A DNA stretch of 64,000 bases from assembly GCA_963971405.1 (NCBI GenBank), contig OZ020491.1:2920910-2984909 (forward strand), written 5' to 3'. Below are positions 33,401 through 44,473 of the stretch, piece by piece (position 1 is the first letter of the stretch; each line of letters opens with the position of its first letter). This DNA comes from Psococerastis gibbosa (taxonomy: Eukaryota > Arthropoda > Insecta > Psocodea > Psocidae). The notes under the pieces are model-generated. The model had not been told where the DNA came from. It was given only the letters and a program-made list of their open reading frames with translations, and did no database searches. A program made the translations under genes and the position numbers.

Positions 33401-36400
33401 GAAAAATGAGGCAAAGAGCCTTAAACCCATTTTGTAAAAGAGTTGTAAATCTGTAGGGGAAATAGACATTTTTTCACAGAAAACTCGTATTTTTTAAGAT
33501 TTTTTCATCTGTTCCCTTTTATATCTTTGTGGCTGTGGAATGAGCAATTAATTAATTTCGTCCAAAAATTAAGATAATTTCTTGTTTACAAAACATTTTG
33601 AACACTCAGGTTTAAGAGTGTACGGCCCGTAGGAAATTGGCAACCCAAAATTTATTACTTTTTATTTTTTATATAATTAACTAAGCATGTTATTAAAGAT
33701 TTGGCTCATCAAAGTTGTAGAAGACTACTTCATGCATCATATAATAAGGTATTTTTAGTTTTCGAAATTGTAGTTTTTTTATAAAATCGCTTTTACGTGA
33801 AAAGTTATTGTTTATAAAATATCCGCATGTTTATGAAAAAATTACAATTTCGAAAATTAAAAATGTCTTATAATATGATGCATGAAGTAGTCTTCTACAA
33901 CTTTGATGAGTCAAATCTTTAATAACATGCTTAGTTAATTAAATAAAAAATAAAAAGAAACAAATTTCGGGTTGCCAATTTCCTACGGGCTATACACTCT
34001 TAATATCTTTTCTTGTCTTTACTGTTGAGTTCTCCAACATGGTATGCAGGTGAAGCCTGTTCTTGATAATTCACTGGACCTACTGCAATGCGTAGCAAAT
34101 TTCTTTAGCCTAGCAATAATAGTGAACTAAATATCCAATGAGCTATGTCAACAGTTGTGCACCTAGTACTGAACTCCGCTAACTAACAACCCTTGTCGCT
34201 CGTTGGCTGCCGCAATCTGATAATGCACAGTTCTGCTATGCTCACTTACCTTAACTGCGCTTTTTTTGCAGGGCTGATTCGACAAAAGGACCGACAGAGA
34301 AGAAAAAGGCCGAGAAACCCAAAGACAAGGAAAAAGAAAAAGATAAGGATAAGGTAGACAAAGACGATAAGGATGGGAAGGACAGAGACAGAAAGAAGTT
34401 GGACAAAGAGAAAGACAAGGATAGGGACAAGGAGAACAAAGATGGTGACAGGGACAAAACGAGGTCTCGGAAAACGTCCAGGTCAGTGTATTGTCGAATT
34501 AGCTTATTTGGTAATTATAGAGTTCTCACCCAATAACAGTAGGTAATGTGTTATGGTACTATTTTTATATAGGAGGCTGTACGCATTAAATGAACTTAAT
34601 GATTAATTAATATAATATAATATAATACCATATTAACACTTGCCCTAATCGCATCTTGTAGCCGCTCTCTCTTCCTATCTTCTCTTTCAGAGTTGTCTTG
34701 TACTTGTCTGGGAACTGCAAATTGCCCTCTAAGTCCCCGTTACAACTCTTTTATCACTTGCAGGGAGCCTACCCATCAGTAGTCTAAAAGCCATGTAACT
34801 AGCGCTCTGTTGGACTAATAATGAAGCACAACTGATGATAGTAGACTATAGGTACACTGATACGCACGTATATTACCTTCTACATTACTGCTTTGATCTG
34901 TATCGTTACTATTTACAACCCCCTATTATTCGTATGTGACATACATGATACTATAGATCATAGTGTTATTAATCGACTTCGATGGCAAGGTGGTAGAGCA
35001 CTTGTACTTGTGCAAGTCTCTACATGCCATGCGATCGGAGACGTACCGTAACTCAACACGGGTACTAACCTACTGAGGCGACTGAAGAGGTCAATCGGAT
35101 AAATTCATTAAATTGTTTGTATGCGATTAACCCTTTAAAAAAATATATATAATATATGAACATAATATGTATTGATCGTATACAGAATGGCACTTTGAAT
35201 ATACCCTGCATATTAAAATTGCGTACTGGATAGGTTTAAAAAAAAATACTTCTTTGGCCACTTTTTTTGGTAATATGCCATCATCTGTTATTTGCTCACC
35301 CCGGCAACCCGGTTAGGTTAGCTGGTAGAGTAGCCCTTCGGGGCTAAAGCTCGCCTAATATTCATTCATTCATAACCCCACAGAAGAAAGTAGGCTACAC
35401 ATATTTTTTTACTTGTGTCATATTCCATTAGTTATTACTCGAATTTAGCGAATAACAAAAAACTTTTACGAATAACTATTTCTATTAACCTATCCAGTAC
35501 GGGGTTTTATTAGGCAACCCTTTTACAAATTGTTATTCAGTATAATGATCTATCATTTTATTATGTACATGTCACATTCAAATAGCAGATGGGAGGTGAA
35601 AATTCTAATGCCGGATGCCAATGAGTGTATTTGCTATTCCAGGTCACCTGTACGACGTAGGAGAGAACGGGAAACTACGCCTCGCCCCACACGGATACAT
35701 ATTGGCAAACTTACCCGAAATGTGACCAAAGAGCACATCCTGGAGATCTTCTCGGCGTACGGCACCATCAAGAACGTGGAGTACGGGTCGGATCGATATA
35801 CAATGCAACCCCGGGGATTCGCCTACATTGACTATGAAACCCCCGATGAGGCGGAAAATGCGATGAAGCATATGGATGGTGGTAAGGCAACAAATTTATG
35901 TGGCCAATTGAATTTACCATGGGTGGTCCTAGTGCCCCCTTTCAGTAACCAAGAATCTTCATTCTAACATGGTCATGCCTAGTAGTCCCTTCACTCCTAT
36001 ATAGAACTCTAGTCGTGTCAATTGTTAGTAAACTGTCTTCATGGGGACCTTACCGGCAAGTAAGCCTTCTTCTATATTCTCATTGACAGCGGGCTTGGCA
36101 TTAATACTGTGTCAATAGGCTCACCTGTCCATAAATTATTATTTAAGGCCTTTTTATGGCCGTAGGTCTACTTGTTGTAAGGACCTTGTCCCATCGGTTT
36201 TCAGACATAATTTGTATTGTAATTTTTAGCCATTGGCAAACTGGTTCACTCCTGGATGTCAATCCAAACCGACTACTGGGCAAGCTCAGACATTCTTCTT
36301 CTTCTTCAGCTTATCATTGACATTGTAATAGGCGTTATATTGACCAAGTCCACCGTTCACTAACGTCTTATTCCATAACTGCCCCAAGACTCGTTTGCTC

Positions 36401-37447
36401 CCCCAGGATAAATGAAGCTTTTGCTAAATGAATCAACTTGCGTGTAACCTCTGATTGTTTTTTTTTATTGTTTTTTTTTTTATGCAGGTCAGATTGACGG
36501 GCAAGAAGTCACCGCCGCTCCCGTCTTGCTACCGAAGACTAGGCCACCCAGGCGATCACCGCTCATGATGAGGGGCCCTCTGCCTCCCAGAGGTGGCGGC
36601 TGGCGGCGGTCTCCGTTACGGTAAGTTGTTCAATGAAAGAAACTGACTAGTGCGACGTCTATAGCTCCCGGACGGTTATTAGAAGTTTATAGGAGGAACG
36701 AAGTGGTTAGAATAGCATTCGGGGGAAAAGACGCGCCGAGTTGCCATAACTGTCACGCCCCCCTTGGCCTACCTTTGTATGTACAGTATGTCACTTTCGT
36801 GAGGGATACTTATAGCGTGAAGTCTGAATTGTACAGTAGTGGTACGGACTCCGACTTTCACGCGAAAGGTTGTTGGTTCGAGTCCCACACTTGCTACATT
36901 TTCTGGTCATGCTTCAGAGGTCATTTAAAGCAGGCCCTCCTAGATGAGTGTGAGAGAGGGCTTTACAGAACTTCGGTAGGTCAGCATAGTAACATAAGCG
37001 ACTTCGGTGGCAAGGTGGCAGCGTGTTTGTACTTGTGCGAGTTTCTTGCGGTCGCAGACGTGTCGTAACTGGGCTCACGTACCTATTAGGTGCCTTAGTG
37101 AGACGATTGAAGAGGTTAATCTGATACATTCATTAAATTGTTTTTACGCGATTTAACCTTTTAAAAAATAAAAAATAATATAGCAAAGTGTTTTATTTAT
37201 TTATTATTTAAGATCCGTGAGGGCAACACCCTGACATGCAAGTCATTTCCAAACTTGCAGAGAACGTGTTCTACTGTTACCTTCCTCATTCTCGCTATCT
37301 AATTCTGTTCCCTTTAGTTTCAGAAGGCGATCGCCGCGTGGGCCCCGCCGGCTTCCGTCGCCGCCGCCCAGACGCCGCTCCCGTTCCCGCAGTCCTGCCA
37401 ATCGTCGCCGCAAATTCTCTCGCTCTAGTTCCAGCAGTTCCCGCTGA
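30472..37447 (+). CDS. RNPS1: RNPS1, RNA-binding protein with serine-rich domain (7 exons)
   Basis: Nuclear splicing regulator that joins the exon-junction and ASAP/PSAP complexes. CDS join: 30472-30473, 30583-30717, 32608-32754, 34272-34481, 35643-35881, 36488-36620, 37324-37447; 329 aa plus TGA. The start ATG is split (AT at 30472-30473, G at 30583). Every intron is GT-AG and all phases agree. Order of regions: K/E-rich start, poly-serine exon 3 (ending in KPKIKRK), a lysine/aspartate-rich mixed-charge exon 4, then one RRM at residues 182-259. The RRM shows RNP2 IHIGKL (183-188), RNP1 RGFAYIDY (222-229) and the family signature KHMDGGQIDGQE. An arginine-serine tail ends in SRSSSSSSR. Human RNPS1 is 305 aa; the extra length is mainly in the charged linker. 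Introns hold MITEs and SINEs. An alternative acceptor 6 bp upstream of exon 7 is possible. Confidence 0.95.
31370..31750. mobile_element. Harbinger-like MITE, family H, copy 3 in RNPS1 intron 2
   Basis: 381 bp with ends GGCGCCCATTCGACCGACC and GGTCGGTGGAATGGGTGCC, flanked by TTA at 31367-31369 and 31751-31753. Internally almost identical to copies 1 and 2. Confidence 0.8.
33238..33603. mobile_element. Long-inverted-repeat MITE, family V, in RNPS1 intron 3
   Basis: About 100-bp arms. 'tcaaaatgtcttgtaaacaa' (33241) pairs with the complement of 33577-33596, and 'aatttattgctcgttgcag' pairs with the segment at 33536-33560. No ORF. Relatives flank a SINE at 37745-38290 and lie at 41888-42130. Confidence 0.65.
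33612..34004. mobile_element. Inverted-repeat MITE, family J, copy 3 in RNPS1 intron 3
   Basis: 393 bp. It starts TTAAGAGTGTACGGCCCGT and ends ACGGGCTATACACTCTTAA; arms of over 130 bp include 'gttgtagaagactacttcat' (33714) and its complement (33882). TTAA at both borders could be a TTAA or TTA duplication or the element's own end. Only 8 bp separate it from the family V element. Confidence 0.75.
34972..35145 (+). mobile_element. tRNA-like SINE, family C, copy 3 in RNPS1 intron 4
   Basis: Runs from 'cgacttcgatggcaaggtgg' to 'tgtatgcgattaacccttt', followed by poly-A and AT-rich sequence. The head 'tggcaaggtggtagagca' matches a tRNA box A well. Confidence 0.7.
36826..36965 (+). mobile_element. 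tRNA-derived SINE, family B, copy 4 in RNPS1 intron 6
   Basis: Head 'gtacagtagtggtacgga', perfect box B 'ggttcgagtccc' (36874-36885) and truncated body 'cctagatgagtgtgagagag'. It lies 30 bp before SINE C copy 4. Confidence 0.75.
36995..37165 (+). mobile_element. tRNA-like SINE, family C, copy 4 in RNPS1 intron 6
   Basis: Plus-oriented full copy, 'cgacttcggtggcaaggtgg' to 'tttacgcgatttaacctttt' with an A-rich tail. It lies about 160 bp upstream of the exon 7 acceptor. Confidence 0.7.
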
Positions 37448-37744
37448 CACCTAGCCGCCTAATACAACGGTGGCGCTCCTACCTTTTAATATCATAGTCT
37501 TATATTTCAATTTAAAATTGACGATGTTTACAGGTTAATCTCAAAAATTTAATTTTTGTAGTGGTTGTTTTCTACCCAAAGTTACGTCGGTAATTTTAAA
37601 TGTGTGGCTAAACATAGCATGAGATAATAGGTAGAATAGTAAGAAGAATGTGGTACATAGGCAATGATAATACAATGGGTATACCAAAATGAGGGTAAGA
37701 TATGGTTTCAGACTAAGCAGACTGAGACTTAAAATTGTCATCTT

Positions 37745-38290
37745 AAGGGATAGATTTCAAAACATAGGGACAAGAAATGGACGTGGGTTTTTATACGAAA
37801 TGAATTAATTTCTCGGCTCCACACCTGCAAAGTTATGAAAGTGACCACATGAAAAATTCATAAAAAATATATAAGCTTTCAAAGAAAATTTACATTTTCT
37901 CATCTGAAATGTTGTTACCTCTGCAACCCACGATAATGTGAACTAAACCGATTTTCAAGAATGGTTGTAAATCAATCAGGGAAATGAACTTCGATGGCAA
38001 GGTGGTAGCGTGCATGTACTTGTGTGAGTCTCAACAAGCCATGCGATCGGAGACGAGTCTTAACTCAACACGGGTACTAACCTACAGAGGCGACTGAAGA
38101 GGTCAATCGGATACATTGATTAAATTGTTTGTATGTGAAAAGACTGCTTTTTGAAAATTCTTTTATGAATTTTTCATCTGACCACTTTCGTATGTTGGCG
38201 GATGTGGAACGAGAAATTAATTCAATTCGTCAAAATTACACGACCATTTTTTGTCAAAAAAAAAAATATTTTGAAATCTTCCTTAAAAGT
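37745..38290. mobile_element. Family V MITE with a nested SINE, downstream of RNPS1
   Basis: Two long inverted arms, 37750-37870 and about 38150-38275. For example 'gaattaatttctcg' at 37802-37815 pairs with 38211-38224, and 'catgaaaaattcat' with the complement near 38165. The arms flank SINE C copy 5 (37986-38138). The SINE thus landed in the middle of an existing V element. It begins about 300 bp after the RNPS1 stop and may lie in the 3' UTR. Confidence 0.6.
37986..38138 (+). mobile_element. tRNA-like SINE, family C, copy 5
   Basis: From 'aacttcgatggcaaggtggt' to 'attaaattgtttgtatgtg', nested inside the family V element. Confidence 0.7.
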
Positions 38291-39714
38291 AAAGTCACCA
38301 CCACTGCCCGTTTTATTTGTACAAAGTCAAATTTCTCATAAAATATCGACCATCGAGCCATAAATGAAAAATAGAGCAGATACTCTTCTCCATTTTAATG
38401 CGTAGTATGCAGCCGGCACTAACACCTTTTGGCCTCAGTTTATGATAGATTTTTCTATATATGCCTCTTCTATCGAAGATTGGCGATCATCATGGCAATT
38501 GACGTCATGATGATTATACTAGGGATGCAGTGGTTTCCCATTACCTTCTACATCTAATGTTGACTCTTCATTGAATTTCTCCACCATCAGGGCCAGTTTC
38601 CCAACCCCAGAACAAAAGACTGCCCTGCACAGAAAAGTCTGGGTTTTTCGCTTATTCAGGCTCAAACTCGGTCCCCAATCTGTCCAGTCGCCTCTATGCG
38701 CTTCCATCTTCACCTCGAGGTGGTGCAGAATGGGGATTTTCGCGTCTTCACCTCTGAGACCACAAGACATTACTCAGTAGCTCAGTTATGATAGATAGTT
38801 ATGAAAAACTTGACTTGGTTCAAAAATCGTGTAGTGGGGGTATCCAATATGCTCTTATAGGCCTCTATTTAAGGCGGACTCATCCTAACACACCCTTATC
38901 ATTGAAAAATGTGTGGATCGTGGTTGAGAGCAACTTGGCCGTCGTATTTTTTTCGGATAGTCTCGGCTGATTGAAAATAAATATAATATAAGCACTCTGT
39001 TCTTGTTTATTTACATACAGTGAAGTGTCTTTTTACAATAATTTATCAGACCCTTAAGAAGTAAGGCACTATATAACCTAATATAGAGCCCTATTAAGAA
39101 GGAAATTGACTTATTATGTAAACACATAACAAGTTTACCAACACACGCTGTAATTTAATTTTGCTTATCAGATATGGAGCAGATGTTCCAAGTTGCTAAA
39201 AATTAGCTCAATCTGTACTGCGATGACTACATCCTTCTGGAAAGTACTCATTATTAATATTATAGCTATTGTGGGCCATGTGAAGGAAGACATGGTAGAA
39301 TGTATGGAGTTTTTAATTAAACATTGATCAATTCTTAGATTAAACTTCTATAGCCTTATTATTTTAGGTTATTTGTGGGTAAGACTATTCGAGCTATATT
39401 TTTTTTTGACCTTAGGTGGAAACCGGTCGGGTTCGGTAGCGCTTAATCCAGCCTTTGAGTTATTGAAACTAGGTTCGCATTTTTTTTTTTTTGTAGCCTG
39501 AGGTTTCCTAATGTCCCTCTGGTTACACCATTCCTTAGGTAGCTGGTGTCGTAGCCCCCGGACTCCTGTTTTTGGCATAGCTATAGCCCGGGTAGGTAGT
39601 TCTCAACAGTGAGACAATTGAAGTACCTGGGCAGCACAGTAGCTGAAGACACTACCTCAGCAGGTGAAATAAACAGCCGTATTTAGCACGCGAAAAAGGT
39701 CTTCAATAATAATA
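38291..39714. other. Unassigned intergenic DNA between convergent genes
   Basis: No gene. The first clear AATAAA downstream of the RNPS1 stop that I noticed is at 38976-38981; it is a possible but distant poly-A signal. Poly-T runs near 39480-39492. Open frames at 38519-38780 overlap each other on both strands and show no domain. Confidence 0.35.
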
Positions 39715-40695
39715 AAGAACCGGCCCGAGTTTACTCGAACATGATTTCCAATTTATCAATGAGTAGATAGAGAAAATGAGAAATTTCATGGTAAAAAAAA
39801 AAAAATTCCTATTAAATTTCTGACATCTCGGGGGGGAGGTGAAGTAAATTCTAGATAGGTCAGACATTACATTACCTTACCACACAGCAATAATGGCAGG
39901 GCACGCAATGCATTTGAGCGTGAATTTTCATTTTTTCAAAAACATTTTTTTGCACAATATAACCAAACATTTTTTTGGGAAAGCAACCTGTCCGGTTTCG
40001 TTACTCTGAGTAATTGATTAACTCAATTTAACACCTAAATCCTGCCTGAAGGTAGAAATCATCGATAGAAAGGTTTCGCAGAAAAATTATTTTTTTAGTC
40101 AATTTTCATGAAAATTGAGTTATTTTTATTTTTTTTACACCCAGAAGCAAACTATCAAGGGGCAAGCGACCCCCTGCATTTTGTTAACATTAATAACGAC
40201 TACAATACATGTGAATTTAAAAGAAATCTTTTGAGACGTTTTTTTGGAGTTTTTTGAGAATAAAACCCCCCCAAATTGAGTTAGCCAAAAATAAAATGGT
40301 CTCGGGGTATGATTTTTGTGAACCTATATGCCAAATTTCATGAAAATCGACCGAGTAGTTTGCCCGGAAATTGATGAACAGACAGACAGACAGAGCGACA
40401 GACAGACATTTCGTAAACACCACTTTTTTGGGTTCCTGCAGTTTGATCGAGGCGTTTATAATACCGGGGTTAAATAAATACCCTAGGATTATAACTGTAA
40501 ACAAACAAATTTTGAATAGCACTTTCCATTATAAAATTATCTTGTTTACCAGTGGATTAAATAAATACCGGTATTATTAACGCCCCGATCAGGCTGCAGG
40601 TGCCTCAAAACGTGTAAAAATCCGTTGAAATCTCGGAATCGAAAATTTGGACCATCACAATGCCTTCCTTATACTACGTATAAATTGGATAGCAA
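39715..40695 (-). mobile_element. Helentron-like family A, full-length copy with nested MITE
   Basis: Hairpin CGAGTTTACTCG at about 39726-39737, subterminal repeat TTTCCAATTTAT next to it, CAGA tract at 40379-40400, and right end TATAAATTGGATAGCAA at 40679-40695. A 158-bp family K MITE interrupts the 'ggttcctg..acctcaaaacg' block. About 0.82 kb without it. Confidence 0.7.
40439..40596. mobile_element. Family K MITE nested in a family A element
   Basis: Inverted termini CAGTTTGATCGAGGCG and CGCCCCGATCAGGCTG, continued by 'ttataataccggggttaaat' against 'aaataccggtattattaa'. Direct repeats CTGCAG flank the inner ends at 40436-40441 and 40594-40599. CAG ends and flanking repeats fit a hAT-like MITE, but the duplication is not a clean octamer. 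Confidence 0.7.
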
Positions 40696-41150
40696 AAAAC
40701 AAGCTCCTGGAATCTGTCAACATAAGACTAAGCGTCAGGAGGCAGTTCCTCAATACCTGCGTATGGAGTGTTTTATTATACGGATGTGAAACCTGGACTG
40801 TAGGACTGAGGAGGCTTGAAGCGTTGGAACTGTGCTGTTACAGAAGGATGCTACGGACCATGTGGCGAATAAAAGAGTGTTAGAGGGTGTTGACAAAGAG
40901 AGACAGCTGCTACCCCATTAAAGTAGAAGAGCGAAATAGATAGGGTATTTGTTAATTTTTTAAGACACCACAATCTGGTACGCCATCATCGGGGGCACAG
41001 CAGAAGGAACCGAAAGGAATTCATGGATCAACTGAAGGAGAGCGCTCCTGCTCGGGCGTATCAAGACCTGAAGAGGACGGCGCAGGACCGAGAGAGCTGG
41101 AAGATGATATGCAGGGAGTTGCTGCCAACCAATCGTTGAGATTGTGACCT
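40690..41150 (+). pseudogene. RTE-like LINE 3' end (reverse transcriptase C-terminus)
   Basis: The plus-strand frame begins KNKLLESVNIRLSVRRQFLN, then WSVLLYGCETWTV and CCYRRMLRTMWRIKEC; it is then broken. Past an insertion near 40930-40975 it resumes with RNRKEFMDQLKES and ends near ICRELLPTNR (41100-41138). It is the same LINE family as 10268-10785 in the other orientation. It starts exactly where the family A element ends. Confidence 0.8.
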
Positions 41151-41235
41151 CAGAAAAATTCGGCAGTCTCTATCATACATGTAAGAGTTTCTTCCTGGAA
41201 GTGATAGATTACAAATAAAAATAATACTATATATC

Positions 41236-41462
41236 TGTACTTGGTAAGTCATGCTTCTACCTATTACACTGCACCAATGGTAAGCTTGTCACAGCTTGTC
41301 CATTATCGCTTGTAGCCGGTGTAGGTTGACATCGAGGACATTATATACCAGTTTGCCAATGGCCCAAAATTCTTACGGTAACAATACAAATAATGTCCGA
41401 ACTCCATGGGGTCGTTGGTATTGGACAAGTGACCAATGGGCCTAGGTTATAAAATTGTTCTT
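41236..41462 (+). repeat. Unclassified repeat, family S, copy 2
   Basis: Nearly colinear with 15670-15897, including 'gcttgtagccggtgtaggtt' (41310) and 'taccagtttgccaatggccc' (41346). Confidence 0.6.
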
Positions 41463-41887
41463 CAGGACATTTTTATTTTTTCACCACAATCAGCATTATT
41501 TAGCTTTTGGTTTGCGCCATCTAGAATATTTATCTTATTATCTTTGGTAACGGCCGTTTCATAAAGAACTTTCCGGGACTTTTGACCGATTTATCAAAAA
41601 AGCCGGCTATTTTTATTACTTACACAACAATTACTTATCAAAGAAATAAACAATTGTTTATTAATCAACGAAATACATGTATTTCAACAATTGCAGAAAA
41701 AGGACTGGGATGTACAATAAAATACCTATGGTTAAGTCGGGGAACATAGAAATTGAGATAAAAAGTAAATTCATGAAACAATAATTACAATATATTTTTT
41801 GTTTTATACATACGCCCATTATACTTTTATCTTATCTTGATTTCTATTCCTACATGTTCGTTCGAGTACTATTAGTTGTTATTATTA

Positions 41888-42130
41888 CTAAGGTAGAGAT
41901 TTCAAAATATTTTGTAAACAAATACCGACAGAGTAAAACACCACGATAAAGTGATACACAATAGTAGTAATTCAGTTGGGTGAATAACAAGCATTTTGAG
42001 AAAGCTTGTTAGTATTTTATGTTTATATGATAATCTTAAATATCTTGGCGGTTCCATAACGAGAAATTAAATAATTGAGTCAAAAAGACTCGGCCGTCAT
42101 TTGTTTAAAAAATATTTTGAAATCTATGCC
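41888..42130. mobile_element. Family V MITE, copy 3
   Basis: Termini 'gatttcaaaatattttgtaa' (41888) and the inverted 'aaaaaatattttgaaatct' (42106-42124), with further pairing inside. No ORF. The interval 41463-41887 before it is unassigned AT-rich DNA. Confidence 0.55.
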
Positions 42131-42411
42131 TTAATTACTATAGAAGCCGGGCACGAGTACGCTACAAATAATAAAAATAAATAAATAGTAAATATACAGT
42201 ATTTATTACTCGCGTACCCCCGCCCACTCCACTGTTTAAGGGGAATCATTCAAATTATTTCAGTAATAATTTCCCCATTCACTTTGTAATAATACATCAG
42301 TAAAAAAAATAACTCGATGAAGTAATGCTAAAAATATGTATATAAAAGCGAACGGTTTCGGGACTAAGTCATCGTCAGGGTACAGACAAACAGTACAGTA
42401 CAAATAGTACG

Positions 42412-42580
42412 TCTTCGATGGCCAGGTGGTAGCGTGCTTGTACATGTGCGAGTCTCTACACGCCATGCGATCGGAGACGTGTCGTTACTCGACACAAGTA
42501 CCTATTAGGTAACTTAGTGAGGCGACTGAAGAGGTCAATCGGATACATTCATTGAATTGTTTGTATGCGATCAACCTTTT
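42412..42580 (+). mobile_element. tRNA-like SINE, family C, copy 6
   Basis: Well-preserved copy: 'cttcgatggccaggtggtag' to 'gtttgtatgcgatcaacctt', followed by a T run and then an A run. It also has the 'acctattaggtaacttagtg' segment, which some copies lack, so at least two subfamilies exist. Confidence 0.7.
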
Positions 42581-43420
42581 TTTTTAAAAAAAAAAAAAAG
42601 AAAAAAAAGTCTGACCACGGCATAGTGCCGAATATATTTTTAGTGGTAAAAGATAATTTTTTCCAATATATGGGCTCTGAAACTAGAAACATAATTTATT
42701 AGCTCTTTCGTCATGTTGTTTTTAACCAATTTGGAATAACTTCCCTTAAAATCCATGTTTTTAGGTAGGTTTGCCAACATTAAAAACTTAAAAGCGACAA
42801 CGGACACCCCCGTCTTTTTTTTATTAACTGAAATCAAATTTCACAAGAAATATTGATATTAGAGTCATAGATGAGATGTCATGAAGTAGAAGGAATGTTC
42901 CTCTATATTGCGACATAGTATATGACGTCAATAACACATATCCGCCTCCTTCGATCTGACATCTTCAGTGTATATAAATAAATATATAAATTATAAATAA
43001 CATTCAATAACTGCAGCCGATCGGTGTAGTGACGGCGACTTAAGGTACATCAGAACGTTGAGGAACAATTCTTCTACTTTATGGCTCATGATCGTTATTT
43101 TCTTATCTACTTTTGGGCAAAGTACATCAGTTCCAGTCAAAACAAGGTCCGCTGTAACTGGCATTTTTTAACCAACAAAACACAGTAAAAGGGCCTAAGC
43201 AACCCCAACTTGTTGACATACTATTATTATTAAGGCACGACAATATATGCACCCGGGTATTGCCATCTGCCATTTTGATTCCTATAATATATGGTAAAAC
43301 TCTAGTGAGCGGAGTGCTCTTGTACGGAAGTTGAACATGGTGCATTTATTAACAGAACAAAAAAAAGTTATAAGCGTTTGAGATGTGGTGCTCTAGATTT
43401 AAATGACGATAACCTCTGCT
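42581..43420. other. Unassigned DNA
   Basis: No exon recognised. Contains T/A runs at 42573-42607 and, on the minus strand near 42951-42973, the 'actgaagatgtcag' string also found in family P. Confidence 0.35.
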
Positions 43421-43424
43421 GCAA

Positions 43425-43590
43425 TCGACTTCGATGGCTAGGTGGTAACGGGTTTGCACTTGTGCGAGTCTTTACACGCCATGCGATCGGAGACATGTCG
43501 TAACTCAACACGGGTACTAAGCTACAGAAGCGACTGAAGAGGCCAATCGGATATTCATTAAATTGTTTTTATGCGATTAATATTTTTATA
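43425..43590 (+). mobile_element. tRNA-like SINE, family C, copy 7
   Basis: From 'cgacttcgatggctaggtgg' to 'tttttatgcgattaatattt', the short subfamily with 'actcaacacgggtactaa'. Confidence 0.7.
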
Positions 43591-43597
43591 ATAAATA

Positions 43598-43865
43598 GAA
43601 CCGGTCCGAGTTTACTCGAACATGCTTTCCAATGTATCAAAATTAGTAGATAGAGAAAATGAATAATTTCATGGTAAATAATTTTCCTATGGTTAAATTT
43701 CCGATATCTCGGGGGGGGGGGGGGGGGGGGGGGTTGTCAATCTAACTTCACTGGAGGTGAGGTAAACTCCAGATAGGTCAGACCAACACATTACCACAAC
43801 CACACAGCAATAATGGCAGAGCACGCAATGCATTTGAGCGTGTGAATTTTCAATTTTTCAAATTG
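43598..43865 (-). mobile_element. Helentron-like family A, hairpin-end fragment
   Basis: Hairpin CGAGTTTACTCG (43607-43618), TGCTTTCCAATGTAT and onwards to 'gcgtgtgaattttcaat', where the match stops. It contains an uninterrupted G run of over 20 (about 43711-43733), expanded compared with the G-rich patch in the other copies. Confidence 0.65.
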
Positions 43866-44470
43866 CTTAACAAAAGCTATACTGCACATCTCTTGACAAT
43901 GAATTTGGGTTTAAACTTTCATACTTTTTGTTTCGACTGCTTTCTTACACTTGACCATGGCGTGAGCCGAAACCGGTTGTATGTGTGTTCTTTTTTTAAA
44001 TATTTGTTTGACTTAAAACTGTACAAAGTTATTAATTCAAAATGAGGTTTCATTACCTTCAGTACGTAAGTAAGTAAAATTATGAAGAAAATTAAACTGA
44101 TTAAGGTTGAACATTTCCTTTTTTCTTAAGCAAAAATGACTTGAGTTATTACGAAAACATTTATTAATATCTCGATCCACAGCCACTAACCTATCAAAAT
44201 GGTATTTTGATGACTTTACGACAAAATACAAGCTTTATCAGTAAATTTGTGTTTTTTACCTGATATACATGTATATGTACCCTAAAAAACACGACAAAGT
44301 GCATCTTTTACACGTTTCCCGAAAAATCAACGATTTCATTATGGCGACCAGTCAACGTGAAAATGATGTGAAACGTGCACATAAGTTCAAAAGCACAAAG
44401 TGCTGTAAAAGGAGGAACCAGATTACGTATTAGCAGGACAGTTCCAAGATACATTACATCTAATGAATAA
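43866..44470. other. Unassigned DNA
   Basis: No exon or repeat identified with confidence. Around 44100-44225 there may be a weak relic of a family V arm. Confidence 0.35.
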
Positions 44471-44473
44471 TAA

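Noticed and set aside
34251..34457. Minus-strand frame of S, L and F repeats resembling a membrane protein
   Set aside because: Antisense of the lysine/aspartate-rich RNPS1 exon 4.
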